Of a DNA stretch of 64,000 bases, positions 1-8,590 are shown in pieces. The position numbers were made by a program, and so were the translations under genes. The stretch is from BJHQ01 sp964654285. GTDB taxonomy: Bacteria > Planctomycetota > UBA11346. The number at the start of each line of letters is the position of its first letter. Position 1 is the first letter of the stretch. The notes under the pieces are model-generated. The model was not told the DNA's origin, did not search any database, and worked only from the letters and a program-made list of their open reading frames with translations. Location of the stretch: positions 62,001 through 126,000 of the forward strand of contig CAZZJC010000003.1 of assembly GCA_964654285.1 (NCBI GenBank). The letters are read 5' to 3'.

Positions 1-1
1 T

Positions 2-574
2 CGCACCGACTACAACTGCCATCCCCAGGCGGACGCCATCGGCATGCAGGTCGGCACCCATGGCCTGTCGCACTGGGTGCCGCTCATCGGCGGGGGCGCA
101 CCGGCCAGGCCCGGGGACACCTACAACTTCCGCAGCGCCTGGTGCGGCGGCATCCCGTTCGGCCTCTTCCATCCCTGCGGTTTCGGCGAGGCTCCCATCA
201 CCCCGGCCGCCGACCATCCCATCTCCTGGCACCGCCGGATGATCGACGACTACCGCGCGGTGCGGAAATACCTGATCGGCGACTTCTTCGCCCTCGCCGG
301 CGGTTCGATCTCCGACCGGGAATGGTCGGCCAATCAGTTCCATCGCGCGGATCTGGATGCCGGCGTGGTGGTGGCCCTGCGCCGGCCGAACAGCCCGTTC
401 ACCACCGCCGACTTCCGCCTGTCCGGCCTCGATCCCCACGCACGCTACGAAGTCCGTGACCTCGATGGCGGCCCGGTTGAGCAAACCAGTGGCGCCGCCC
501 TCATGGATCCCGGTCTGCGCGTGGCCATCGACCGGCTTCCGGGATCTGCCGTCCGGATCTACCATCGCCTCTGA
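2..574 (+). CDS. C-terminal part of a GH36-like alpha-galactosidase (5' end outside window)
   Basis: The frame is open from the window edge, so the start and catalytic core are missing; 190 residues are visible. The first residues, RTDYNCHPQADAIG, resemble the acid/base-side segment of GH36 enzymes. They are followed by a motif (HPISWHRRMIDDYR) and a C-terminal beta-sandwich typical of GH36. The tail (LSGLDPHARYEVRDLDG) closely parallels the tail of the complete enzyme at 3074-5128 (LHGLDPAAAYVFHDYDAPG), so the two are paralogues. The SWHRRMID stretch also recurs in the gene fragment at 2754-3011. It probably acts on alpha-galactosides or related glycans. The exact substrate cannot be told from this portion, and a secretion signal, if present, would lie upstream. 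Confidence 0.75.
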   Translation, partial: RTDYNCHPQADAIGMQVGTHGLSHWVPLIGGGAPARPGDTYNFRSAWCGGIPFGLFHPCGFGEAPITPAADHPISWHRRMIDDYRAVRKYLIGDFFALAGGSISDREWSANQFHRADLDAGVVVALRRPNSPFTTADFRLSGLDPHARYEVRDLDGGPVEQTSGAALMDPGLRVAIDRLPGSAVRIYHRL

Positions 575-630
575 CGTTTGGCTCAATCCTGGTTCATTCT
601 TCCCCACCCTCATCCCCGCATGGTGATCCA

Positions 631-2688
631 ATGCCCCATCCTTCCCGCCTGGTCCCCATCGTCGCCGCCATGGGCGGAATCCTGGCATTCATCCAGGCAT
701 CCGAACCGGTTCCGGCTGCCGCCAGCCTGGCGACGGCCACCCTGCCCTTCTCGATGAAGATCACCGAGGTGCCGCTCACGGATGGCCCCGGCTATCTCTG
801 GAAAGGCAGCGGCGTCTGCATGGACTTCAACGCGCCGACGGTGAGGATCAACGATGAGTTCTGGTCGATTTACGCCAATGGCGACCATCCGATCGTGAAA
901 CGTTGGAAGGGCACGACCGCCCTGAACGCCAAGCCGGAACCAGATGGGCGCCTGGCCTTCCCGCCCGAGGTCCGGCGGCCCTACATGCTGGGCGGGATGT
1001 GGTATGACGCCCGGGACGGCATCCTCTACGCGCCGCTGCACTGCGAGTACAACCAGAAGGATGTCTATGGGTTCACCCGCCAGATCCATCTGGCCACCAG
1101 CAAGGACAAGGGGCTGACCTGGACCTATGCCGGCCCGATCGTGACCCGATACGACGACGGCGGCGCCATCCGCGACGGGCGCCAGAACCGGGGTCAGCGT
1201 TGGGACGGTGGCCTGGGCGACCAGTTCCTGTTCGTGGATGAACGCACCGGCTATGCCTATCTCTACGCCTTGGACTGGAGTTACACCAAACATGGGATGA
1301 AAGGCGATGCCGGCCTGGGGGATATCCATCGCTACCAGGTCGCCCGATGCGCCCTGGCCGACAAGCTGGCGCCGGGCAAGTGGCGCAAGTTCCACAACAG
1401 CGCCTGGACGGAACCGGGCGTGGGCGGCAAAGGCGCGCATGTGCCCGCCTACACGGTGACCTGGAATGAGTACCTGAAGAAATACGTGTCTTTCAACTTC
1501 AACGGCGGCTTGTCGGTGTGCACCGATCTGGAACGCCAGGACTGGACGCCGCGCTTCCTGATCGATGCCTGGGGCCGACCGGAGGCCGGCAGCTGGGGAT
1601 TCCTGCCGGTCAATGAGGCGATGACCGACACCAAGGCCATGGGCCAGGTGATGTACCTGATGCGCGGCTGGGTCCGCACCCAGTCGTCCTACCTGCGGCT
1701 GGAATTCGGCCCCGGCGAGACCAAGGCGACCAATGGCTTTGTCGTTTCGGGCGGATCAACGGGCAATCAGGTGGCTTTTGATCCAAAGATCGTCAACGAG
1801 GTCTACGCGCGGGTCCCGTCCTTCGATTCGGGCGACCCGATCGAATCCCGGCGGACCCGGCCCTGTACCGAAGCGGATCATGCATTCAGCAAGGACGCCA
1901 GCGGAAAAACGCAGTGGAGACCGCAAGGAGGCTATCAGATCAGCGATGCTGCCGGCGCACAGGTCAAGGTCCGGTTCACGGGCAGCGCCGTGTATTGGCG
2001 AGCCGCGATGGATAAGGATTCCGGGTTGGTGGATGTCGTCCTGGACGACGAACCCCAAGGCACGATCGATCTGTATTCGCCCACGCCGACCGACCTGTTC
2101 ATACCGTTCTACCGTACCGGCCTGGATCCGAAACGCGCCCACACCATCGTCTTTTCCGTACGCGGCGAGAAGAACGCCCGTTCTGCCGGCACGGCGGTGA
2201 AACATCGTGCGCTCGAGCATGCGGTCGAGACCTATGTCTTCTCAGACGGATTTTCGGCCCGGATGGGGGCCGATCACTGGCATTACCTCTATGGCAAGGA
2301 TGGCGCCTATCAGCCGATGAGCTTCCCCCTGGCGGATCCGGGCCGCGCGTTCTGGTCGGGCGAAGATGGCAGCCAGATCGGCGTCAACTTCCTGAAGCCC
2401 GGGACCGATGATGCGGTGCTCCAGTGGCTGGCTCCGCACGCCGGCCACCTGCGCATCGAAGCCGGTGGTGGAAGCCAGGAGATCCAGCTCATCATCCGGA
2501 AGAATCAGGAAGAACGGTGGAAGAGTCCACGCAAGCAGGCCTGTGACCAGGTGGTCCAGGTCAGCCAGGGGGACGCCATCCTGTTCATTGCCCGCCGGGT
2601 GGTCCCTGGCTCTTCGAGCCAGATCACCTGCATCCCCCGGGTGACCTATGTGGACCAGCCGACGACACCAGACGCGACCAGACCTTAG
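631..2688 (+). CDS. secreted BNR/sialidase-like protein, possible glycoside hydrolase
   Basis: A 685-residue protein with an N-terminal signal peptide (hydrophobic stretch about residues 6-24). The first ~400 residues look like a beta-propeller of the exo-sialidase/BNR type: QIHLATSKDKGLTWTYAGP near residue 150 contains the S-x-D-x-G-x-T-W Asp-box signature. The C-terminal ~270 residues (from about 410) form a beta-rich region that could bind carbohydrate. It lies between GH36-like genes on the same strand, so a role in releasing or binding sugars outside the cytoplasm fits. A catalytic family cannot be fixed from sequence alone; a non-enzymatic sugar-binding propeller is the alternative. GC at third positions is slightly lower than in the housekeeping genes. 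Confidence 0.6.
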   Translation: MPHPSRLVPIVAAMGGILAFIQASEPVPAAASLATATLPFSMKITEVPLTDGPGYLWKGSGVCMDFNAPTVRINDEFWSIYANGDHPIVKRWKGTTALNAKPEPDGRLAFPPEVRRPYMLGGMWYDARDGILYAPLHCEYNQKDVYGFTRQIHLATSKDKGLTWTYAGPIVTRYDDGGAIRDGRQNRGQRWDGGLGDQFLFVDERTGYAYLYALDWSYTKHGMKGDAGLGDIHRYQVARCALADKLAPGKWRKFHNSAWTEPGVGGKGAHVPAYTVTWNEYLKKYVSFNFNGGLSVCTDLERQDWTPRFLIDAWGRPEAGSWGFLPVNEAMTDTKAMGQVMYLMRGWVRTQSSYLRLEFGPGETKATNGFVVSGGSTGNQVAFDPKIVNEVYARVPSFDSGDPIESRRTRPCTEADHAFSKDASGKTQWRPQGGYQISDAAGAQVKVRFTGSAVYWRAAMDKDSGLVDVVLDDEPQGTIDLYSPTPTDLFIPFYRTGLDPKRAHTIVFSVRGEKNARSAGTAVKHRALEHAVETYVFSDGFSARMGADHWHYLYGKDGAYQPMSFPLADPGRAFWSGEDGSQIGVNFLKPGTDDAVLQWLAPHAGHLRIEAGGGSQEIQLIIRKNQEERWKSPRKQACDQVVQVSQGDAILFIARRVVPGSSSQITCIPRVTYVDQPTTPDATRP

Positions 2689-2753
2689 GAAGAGCCGGCT
2701 GGTCGCATTCAGTCACTGCCGTCACCGCTGTCTCCCTATGCGAGAAGGCCACC

Positions 2754-3011
2754 TTGCCCAACCCCACCTGCATCCTGATCCTGTTCGCCGGCATTGCCGG
2801 CCTGGCCGCCGGTGACGGCCCGTCCACCGGCATTTTCGGCCCCGCCGACGGGCATCCCGCAGCGGCCGATCCCGTCGGTCATGCCGACCAGGGCGGCGAC
2901 TGGCATCCCGTTGCGCACCCGCCCCTGCTGGGTTTCAGCGCAGGCACCGTGGTGGAAAGGCCCATGGCCTGGCACCGCCGGATGATCGAGGTCTGCCGGC
3001 CCAACCTCTGA
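2754..3011 (+). pseudogene. decayed GH36-like gene fragment fused to a signal-peptide-like start
   Basis: A short frame opening with TTG after GAGAAGG. It encodes about 20 hydrophobic, signal-like residues and then Gly/Pro/His-rich sequence. It ends with PMAWHRRMIEVCRPNL, which matches HPISWHRRMIDDYR in the partial GH36 gene at 2-574. At the DNA level more than 20 consecutive bases around the CTGGCACCGCC stretch (near 2968) are identical to bases near 225. No catalytic region is present. The simplest reading is the remains of a paralogous secreted glycosidase after internal deletion and loss of the 3' end. A functional small secreted peptide is possible but less likely. Confidence 0.5.
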
Positions 3012-3016
3012 AGAGA

Positions 3017-3032
3017 CGCCGGGACCCCGGCG
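3017..3032. terminator. short GC hairpin downstream of the GH36 fragment
   Basis: Six-base-pair stem CGCCGG/CCGGCG with a GACC loop, just after the stop of the 2754-3011 fragment and 42 bases before the next GH36 gene. It has no T-tract, so it may be a weak terminator or one of the short-loop hairpins common in this window. Confidence 0.3.
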
Positions 3033-3073
3033 CCCGTTCCACTGCGACGATCACCTCACGCCGGACACGCCCC

Positions 3074-5128
3074 ATGCCCGACCCCATCGCCCCCCTCCCC
3101 GCTGAACTCGCCGCCGCCCAGGCCTTCTGGGATGCCCATCTGGCAGGTGACGCCTGGCCGTTCTCCTTTCTGCTCGATGGCGCTCGCGTCGACAAATCCG
3201 AGGGCTGGACGGTGGATCGCGTCCTGCGCGAACCCGACGCCGAGCGCCAGGCGCTGACCCTCACCGCCCGCCATCCCAGCCACGGCGTGATGGTGCGGGT
3301 CGAAGCGGTGCGCTACCTGCGCCATCCGGCCATCGAATGGACCGTGCATCTGGATCAGGCGACTTCGGGACTCTGCCCGCTGATCAGCGATCTTCAGGGC
3401 CTGGATGCGGACTGGCAGCAGACGGCGAAGGATCGGCCCTTCCTCGTACGCACCCACGTCGGCGACGACCATCTGCTGCGCACCATCTTCCAGCCGGTCG
3501 ACCACGAGATGCACAGCGGTCGGCGGATCAGCCTGGCCCCGACCAGCAATGCCGGCCAGGAGGCTGACGGGCGGAGTTGCAGCGGCGCCTTCCCGTACCT
3601 CACGGTGGAAGAGGCCGGTTTCGATCGCTGCCATGCGCGCGAGATGCAGCGCTGCTTCTTCCTCGCCATCGGCTGGCCCGGTCGCTGGTCGGCCGAGATC
3701 GCCCAGGACGGCGACCGCCTGCGCATCCGGGCCGGCCAGGAACGCACGCGCTTGCGCCTGCGCCCGGGCGAGAGCGTGCGCAGCCCGCTGATCGCCCTGT
3801 GCTTCTTCCAGGGGCCCGATCGGCTGCGGGCCGGCAATCTTTGGCGACGCTGGATGCTGGCCTGCAATGTGCCCCGCCTGAACGGCGCCCTGCCGCCGCC
3901 CATGCTGGAGGCCACCACCTGCGGTTTCCTCGACGAGATGGGCCGGGCCACCGAGGCCAACCAGATCGCCTACCTCGATCGCTATCGCCAGATCGCGCCC
4001 ATCACCCATTGGTGGATGGATGCCGGCTGGTACCCCTGCTGGCCGACCTGCTTCGACAAGAACTGCTGGTGGGTCACCGGCACCTGGGCGGTCGACCGCC
4101 AGCGCTTCCCCAACGGCATGCGCGCCATCACCGACCATGCCCACGGCCACGGCATCCGCTCCATCCTCTGGTTCGAACCCGAGCGGGTGGCGGGCGGCAC
4201 CGAGCTGCGCCAGCATCCGCAGTGGCTGCTCGACCATGCCGAGCAGCGCCAGTACGGTGCCGAGACCCCGCTGTCGACGCCGGTCATCTGCACCAACCGC
4301 CTGCTGGATCTCGGCAATCCCGAGGCCCGCACCTGGCTGATCGAGCGGGTCACGGCGCTGATCGCGAGCGAAGGCATCGACGTCTACCGCCAGGACTTCA
4401 ACTTCAACCCGCTACCTTACTGGCGCGGCAACGACCTGCCCGGCCGCGAGGGCCTGACCGAGAACCACCACACCACCGGCTACCTGGCCTATTGGGACGC
4501 CCTGCGCCAGCGCTTTCCCGGCCTGCTCATCGATTCCTGCGCCTCGGGCGGCCGCCGCCTGGACCTGGAGACCATGCGTCGGGCCGTAGCGCTGCATCCC
4601 ACCGACCGGGCCTACCAGGACCTGGAGGTCAAGCAGACCCTGCGCCACACCCTCTTCCAGTGGCTGCCCTTCTTCGGCGGACCGGTGCTGCCCCTCGACC
4701 GCGTCGACGCCTACGCCTTCCGCAGCACCATGGGCCTGAGCACCTGCATCCCCTTCGATCTCGAGAAACCCCACGATCTGCCCCTGCTGCGCAAACTGGC
4801 CGGCGAATGGCGCGAGGTGGCCGACCTGTTCTATGGCGACTACTATCCGCTGACCCGCTGGAGCCTGGCCGAGGACGCCTGGATGGCCTGGCAGTTCCAC
4901 CGCCATGACCAGGGCGACGGCCTGATCCAGGTCTTCCGCCGCCGCGACAGCCCGATCGAGAGCGCCTGCTTCCCGCTGCACGGGCTGGATCCCGCGGCCG
5001 CGTACGTCTTCCACGATTACGACGCACCCGGGGAGGTCCTCCACCGCGGCGCCGACCTCGCCGCCGGCTGGCGCATCGCCATCCCCGAACGCCGCACGGC
5101 GCGCCTGATCCGCTACCGGCGGGCCTGA
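3074..5128 (+). CDS. GH36-family alpha-galactosidase (cytoplasmic)
   Basis: At 684 residues this has the usual length for GH36/melibiase and no signal peptide. It has an N-terminal beta-sandwich followed by a TIM barrel from about residue 275. Visible family motifs are MDAGWYP, ILWFEPERV, a nucleophile-type Asp in VYRQDFNFNP (about residue 440), and DSCASGGRRLDLE, the usual Cys-Ser-Gly-Gly substrate loop. The acid/base segment reads LHPTDRAYQD instead of the commoner WTSDDTD, so specificity may differ from classical alpha-galactosidase. It should hydrolyse terminal alpha-linked galactose or a related sugar inside the cell. It sits between two other GH36-like genes and is probably co-transcribed with the gene at 5167. 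Confidence 0.88.
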   Translation: MPDPIAPLPAELAAAQAFWDAHLAGDAWPFSFLLDGARVDKSEGWTVDRVLREPDAERQALTLTARHPSHGVMVRVEAVRYLRHPAIEWTVHLDQATSGLCPLISDLQGLDADWQQTAKDRPFLVRTHVGDDHLLRTIFQPVDHEMHSGRRISLAPTSNAGQEADGRSCSGAFPYLTVEEAGFDRCHAREMQRCFFLAIGWPGRWSAEIAQDGDRLRIRAGQERTRLRLRPGESVRSPLIALCFFQGPDRLRAGNLWRRWMLACNVPRLNGALPPPMLEATTCGFLDEMGRATEANQIAYLDRYRQIAPITHWWMDAGWYPCWPTCFDKNCWWVTGTWAVDRQRFPNGMRAITDHAHGHGIRSILWFEPERVAGGTELRQHPQWLLDHAEQRQYGAETPLSTPVICTNRLLDLGNPEARTWLIERVTALIASEGIDVYRQDFNFNPLPYWRGNDLPGREGLTENHHTTGYLAYWDALRQRFPGLLIDSCASGGRRLDLETMRRAVALHPTDRAYQDLEVKQTLRHTLFQWLPFFGGPVLPLDRVDAYAFRSTMGLSTCIPFDLEKPHDLPLLRKLAGEWREVADLFYGDYYPLTRWSLAEDAWMAWQFHRHDQGDGLIQVFRRRDSPIESACFPLHGLDPAAAYVFHDYDAPGEVLHRGADLAAGWRIAIPERRTARLIRYRRA

Positions 5129-5166
5129 GCAATCCATTCACCCCAACCACTGAGTAACAGATTCTC

Positions 5167-7998
5167 ATGAAAATCCTCCCCCTTCCCATAACCATGGCGA
5201 CCCTGGGTTGCACCCTCGTCTTCACCTTGCCAGCGGCCGAACGCTGGACGCTTTCGACCGACGACACCGCTGTCACCATTGAGGTTGCCGACAATCGCCC
5301 AGCTATCGTGGGCCTGGCCCAGGTCGGCAGCGAGCGGCAATGGGTGCCATCGCCCAGCCCTCTGCCACTGCCCGGCAAGGGCTCGGTGCGCGTGGGAAAG
5401 GATGCGCCAGACTTGGCATGGACCTTCACCGGTGCCGAGGAAGACCGGACCAAGGGGCATCGTCTGGTTCTGCGCTTCACCTGCGCCCAACCAAAGCTTG
5501 AACTCACCTCGACCTGGCAGGCTCTCCCTGGCGGCGGTCCGGTGGAAAACCTGGTGAACATCTCCAACCGCAGTGGCAGCGATGTCGTGTTCACCCGTAG
5601 CGTGCCGGCAGGTGCGCTGCAGATGCGCGCGGATGCTCCGCTCGCCATGCAGTACGCTGATAAAACCGACGCTGGCGTCGGAAAGGTGCACGACCTGCCT
5701 GTCGCGGCCAAGGCCAATCTCAGCACTCGTACCGGACACATCCCTTTCATCATCCTGCACGCCGGTCAAACCCATGGGGTTTATCTCGGCTTCGAGTGGG
5801 AACTGGGCGGCTTCCAGGTTCAGACCCGTGATGATCCGCTGGCGTTTTCCATTGGAGTCGCATCGTTGACCAACGACGTCTCCTGTGCCGATGGCACAAG
5901 CTTCATGCTTCCGGCCGTGTACTACGGCACCTATCAGGGTGAAGTGGATGACGGAGCGAATCGCTTCAAGCGCTGGTTCTGGGATCACAAGATCACCCGC
6001 AGTCTCCATGACCATGCGGATGAACCCTGGGTCCAGGTCTGCATGCAGGATCTCAGCAGTCCTGGTGGAGCGACCAGCATCACCGGATCCACGCCGCAGT
6101 CATCCTACGACCGTCTGGCCGCCACCGGGGTGGAATGCGTCAAGATGGACTTCTGGGATGGCACCGGGAAATGCTGGTACACCAATCGCGATTGGCAGTT
6201 CAAGCCCCAGGTCTGGCCCAATGGCTTCGACTTCCGCATCAAGGCCAACAAGGCCGGGCTGAAGGCCTCGCTCTACATGGGCGGCACCTATCTCGACGGC
6301 GATCTGAACACCATCGAGGCGCGCGATCGTCAGCTGGCTGCCTTGATCCAACGCTATGAGGCCGGCTGGTTCGACATGTGGCGCACCGACAAATACAACG
6401 CCCCGCACGAACCCATGCCTGGCTCGTATCAGGGCGTCACCAACTTCCTGCATATCCAGGACCAGCTGATCGGAAAATATCCGGGCTACCGCTACGAAAA
6501 CTGCAGCAACGGTGGCAAGTTCAAGGGCTTCGCCATCTGCCGGCGCATGACCTTCTGCACCATGAACGACAAGGACCAGGACCCGGTGCTGACCCGCACC
6601 ACCTATTGGTCCAACACCTTCGCCATCAATCCCGTGCAGCTCAAGTCCGACCTGGGTCCGGCCAAGGATGCCTACTACCTGCGCACCGACATGCTCGGAT
6701 CCATCCTGACCTGGGCGGCCGACAATCCCGTCTACCGCCAGCACATCGCCCTCTACAAGGCGCGGCAGCGGCCCATCCTGCGCGGCGGCAACGTCTACCA
6801 CATCCTGCCCATGCCTGACGGCAAGAACTGGGACGGCCTGCAATTCCATCACCCGGACCTGGATCGCGGTTCCGTCTTCCTGTTCAAGCCCAGCGCTGAA
6901 GTCCCGGAAACCATGGTGATCAGGCTGAAGGGCCTCAAGCGCCAGAAGACCTACCGCGTGGCCTTCCAGGATGCGGTGGACAGGACCTGCTCCCTGAGCG
7001 GTGCGGCGCTGATGGATCAGGGCATCCCGGTCAGCCTCAAAGGCGCCAACGCCAGCGAGATCCTCTGGCTCGACTGCCCGGAGTTGTCGGTGTCGTCCGA
7101 TCGCCTGACCTTCAGCGCCGAACCCGGACAGGCGGCTCCACCGACCCAGACGCTCACCCTGACCTACGAGTACGGTCCCGCACCGGAAAAACCCTTCGTC
7201 TTCACCGCCGACGCGCCCTGGCTGCGCTTGAGCACGCAACCCGGCGGCCAAGCCGTCAGCGTCGATCCTGCGGGGCTCAAACCGGGGATCCACCGCAGTC
7301 GCATCCTGATCTCGCGTCCCGACCTGCCCGACCGCCTGTGGGTGCCGGTGGAGCTGCGTCTGCAGTCGGCGCTTTATGCCCGTTGGACCTTTGATGAGGT
7401 CTCGGGCGACCAGGCCCTGGATGCCGTCGGCGACCATCCTGGCACCCTGGTTGGGAATCCTGAACGCATTGCCGGCCGAATGGGCAAGGCGCTTCGCCTG
7501 AATGGCAAAGGCCAGTTCGTCCAGACCAAGGCCATCCTCGACGATCTGGCCTTCCCGTGCTCGTTCACCTGCTGGGTCGATCCGGGTCCGGGCCAGGCAG
7601 CGCACGCCGATCTCTTCGGCAACCACGGCCAGTCCGGCGGCCTGGTCATGCAACAGGATGGCGGCAAGACCAATCAGTTCTGGTTCGGCACGGTGTCGCC
7701 CCCCAAAGGCAACAACGTCGGCCCCGTGGTGCTCAAGCCTGGACGCTGGCAGCATGTCGCCGTGGTCGGCGATGGCAGGGAGATCATCCTGTATCTGGAC
7801 GGCAAAGAGGCCGTCCGTGGTCCCGGCGGCAAGCCCCTGCTGCCCAACCCAGCCCTGGGATTCCAGATCGGCAACGGTTTTGCCGACCAGCGGTGCTTCA
7901 CCGGCGCCATCGATGATGTCCGCATCTATTCACGCGCCCTGACCCCGACCGAAATTGCGAATCTGGCCGCCGACCATGACGCCGGTGTCAAACCGTGA
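5167..7998 (+). CDS. secreted GH36-like glycosidase with BACON-like and LamG domains
   Basis: 943 residues with a signal peptide (about 1-22). The GH36-like core carries VECVKMDFWDGTG, a nucleophile-type Asp in MWRTDKYNAP and the substrate loop ENCSNGGKFKG; candidate acid/base residues lie in MNDKDQDP. A C-terminal beta-sandwich of the glycosidase follows. Residues ~640-740 resemble a BACON/Ig-like domain (FTADAPWLRLST). Residues ~740-935 form a LamG/concanavalin-like domain (ARWTFDE at its start, IDDVRIYSRALTPTEI at its end). LamG folds of this type usually bind glycans or mediate surface attachment. It starts 38 bases after the previous GH36 gene, consistent with one transcript. Substrate unknown. 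Confidence 0.82.
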   Translation: MKILPLPITMATLGCTLVFTLPAAERWTLSTDDTAVTIEVADNRPAIVGLAQVGSERQWVPSPSPLPLPGKGSVRVGKDAPDLAWTFTGAEEDRTKGHRLVLRFTCAQPKLELTSTWQALPGGGPVENLVNISNRSGSDVVFTRSVPAGALQMRADAPLAMQYADKTDAGVGKVHDLPVAAKANLSTRTGHIPFIILHAGQTHGVYLGFEWELGGFQVQTRDDPLAFSIGVASLTNDVSCADGTSFMLPAVYYGTYQGEVDDGANRFKRWFWDHKITRSLHDHADEPWVQVCMQDLSSPGGATSITGSTPQSSYDRLAATGVECVKMDFWDGTGKCWYTNRDWQFKPQVWPNGFDFRIKANKAGLKASLYMGGTYLDGDLNTIEARDRQLAALIQRYEAGWFDMWRTDKYNAPHEPMPGSYQGVTNFLHIQDQLIGKYPGYRYENCSNGGKFKGFAICRRMTFCTMNDKDQDPVLTRTTYWSNTFAINPVQLKSDLGPAKDAYYLRTDMLGSILTWAADNPVYRQHIALYKARQRPILRGGNVYHILPMPDGKNWDGLQFHHPDLDRGSVFLFKPSAEVPETMVIRLKGLKRQKTYRVAFQDAVDRTCSLSGAALMDQGIPVSLKGANASEILWLDCPELSVSSDRLTFSAEPGQAAPPTQTLTLTYEYGPAPEKPFVFTADAPWLRLSTQPGGQAVSVDPAGLKPGIHRSRILISRPDLPDRLWVPVELRLQSALYARWTFDEVSGDQALDAVGDHPGTLVGNPERIAGRMGKALRLNGKGQFVQTKAILDDLAFPCSFTCWVDPGPGQAAHADLFGNHGQSGGLVMQQDGGKTNQFWFGTVSPPKGNNVGPVVLKPGRWQHVAVVGDGREIILYLDGKEAVRGPGGKPLLPNPALGFQIGNGFADQRCFTGAIDDVRIYSRALTPTEIANLAADHDAGVKP

Positions 7999-8103
7999 GC
8001 GGGACCCGGCGGGGCACCTGATCGGGATTCTCCCAGTCCTGACGGATGCGATGCTGAAAAGCTTGCGTCTTGGACCGACGATGGCGCAACCTGCCGCCAT
8101 TCT

Positions 8104-8237
8104 GGATCCACCAACAGGTTGACGGATGGGGCCTGGACGGCGGGTCTCGGCCCGCGCGAATTTCCGGTGGGCACACCGAGATCAATCACTTGCGAGCACC
8201 GGAACCGTTCTTGGTTTCGTCAACCTGTTGGTGAACC
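8104..8237. repeat. TIR element, copy 1 (MITE-like)
   Basis: A 134-bp segment whose ends are inverted repeats: CACCAACAGGTTGACG at the left (to 8124) and its complement at the right (from 8218). The interior (CTCGGCCCG followed by GAATTTCCGG) matches copy 2 at 11872-12006 in the same orientation, with about 80% identity by eye. It has no coding capacity, as expected of a non-autonomous mobile or structured repeat. Confidence 0.8.
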
Positions 8238-8440
8238 TTCAGCAGATGGCGAACCCGGTTGGGAACCTCTTCGATCGCGATTTCAGCCGTGTCCTTGCAC
8301 GGCGACGGTGATCGACGGCTCGATGGCACCGGCCAAGCCCTGAGATGGTCCCTGGCCTCCTGCTGACGCCAACTTCCCGGCGAGATCCCACGCCTCGGTC
8401 CCGACCACGAGCGCGCTTGATATCCTTGGCATCCCTGTTA

Positions 8441-8453
8441 GGAAAGCGCTTCC
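8441..8453. promoter_or_regulatory. candidate LacI-family operator
   Basis: GGAAAGCGCTTCC is a near-perfect palindrome around the central CG. It fits the AAAGCGCTTT-type half-sites used by many LacI-family repressors. It lies 137 bases upstream of the URO-D-like start at 8591. A LacI regulator is encoded at 61512 in this window, but no link between the two can be shown. Confidence 0.4.
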
Positions 8454-8590
8454 ACGAACTGCCTGTTCGTGCCCTTGACCGCGTGAGGCCAACCTGCGTC
8501 GACCGCCATCGATCCAGGCTGGATGTTCATGATTCATCGTGGCACGCCGGCTTTCCCCCGGAACGCACGTCTGCCACCAGGAGCACCTCC

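Larger units (their letters stand above)
7999..8590. other. 592-base noncoding region with a TIR element and a LacI-type operator
   Basis: No supportable gene. It contains the first ~135 bp inverted-repeat element (8104-8237), a 20-bp segment at 8061-8080 that recurs with three mismatches at 54161-54180, and a LacI-family operator-like palindrome at 8441-8453. It should contain the promoter for the cassette that starts at 8591. Confidence 0.6.

Noticed and set aside
8104..8237. Treating the TIR element as an insertion sequence
   Set aside because: At about 135 bp it has no room for a transposase, and no matching transposase occurs in the window.
8345..8590. N-terminal extension of the URO-D-like protein
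   Set aside because: A good ribosome site sits directly before the start at 8591, and the extension covers the operator-like palindrome.
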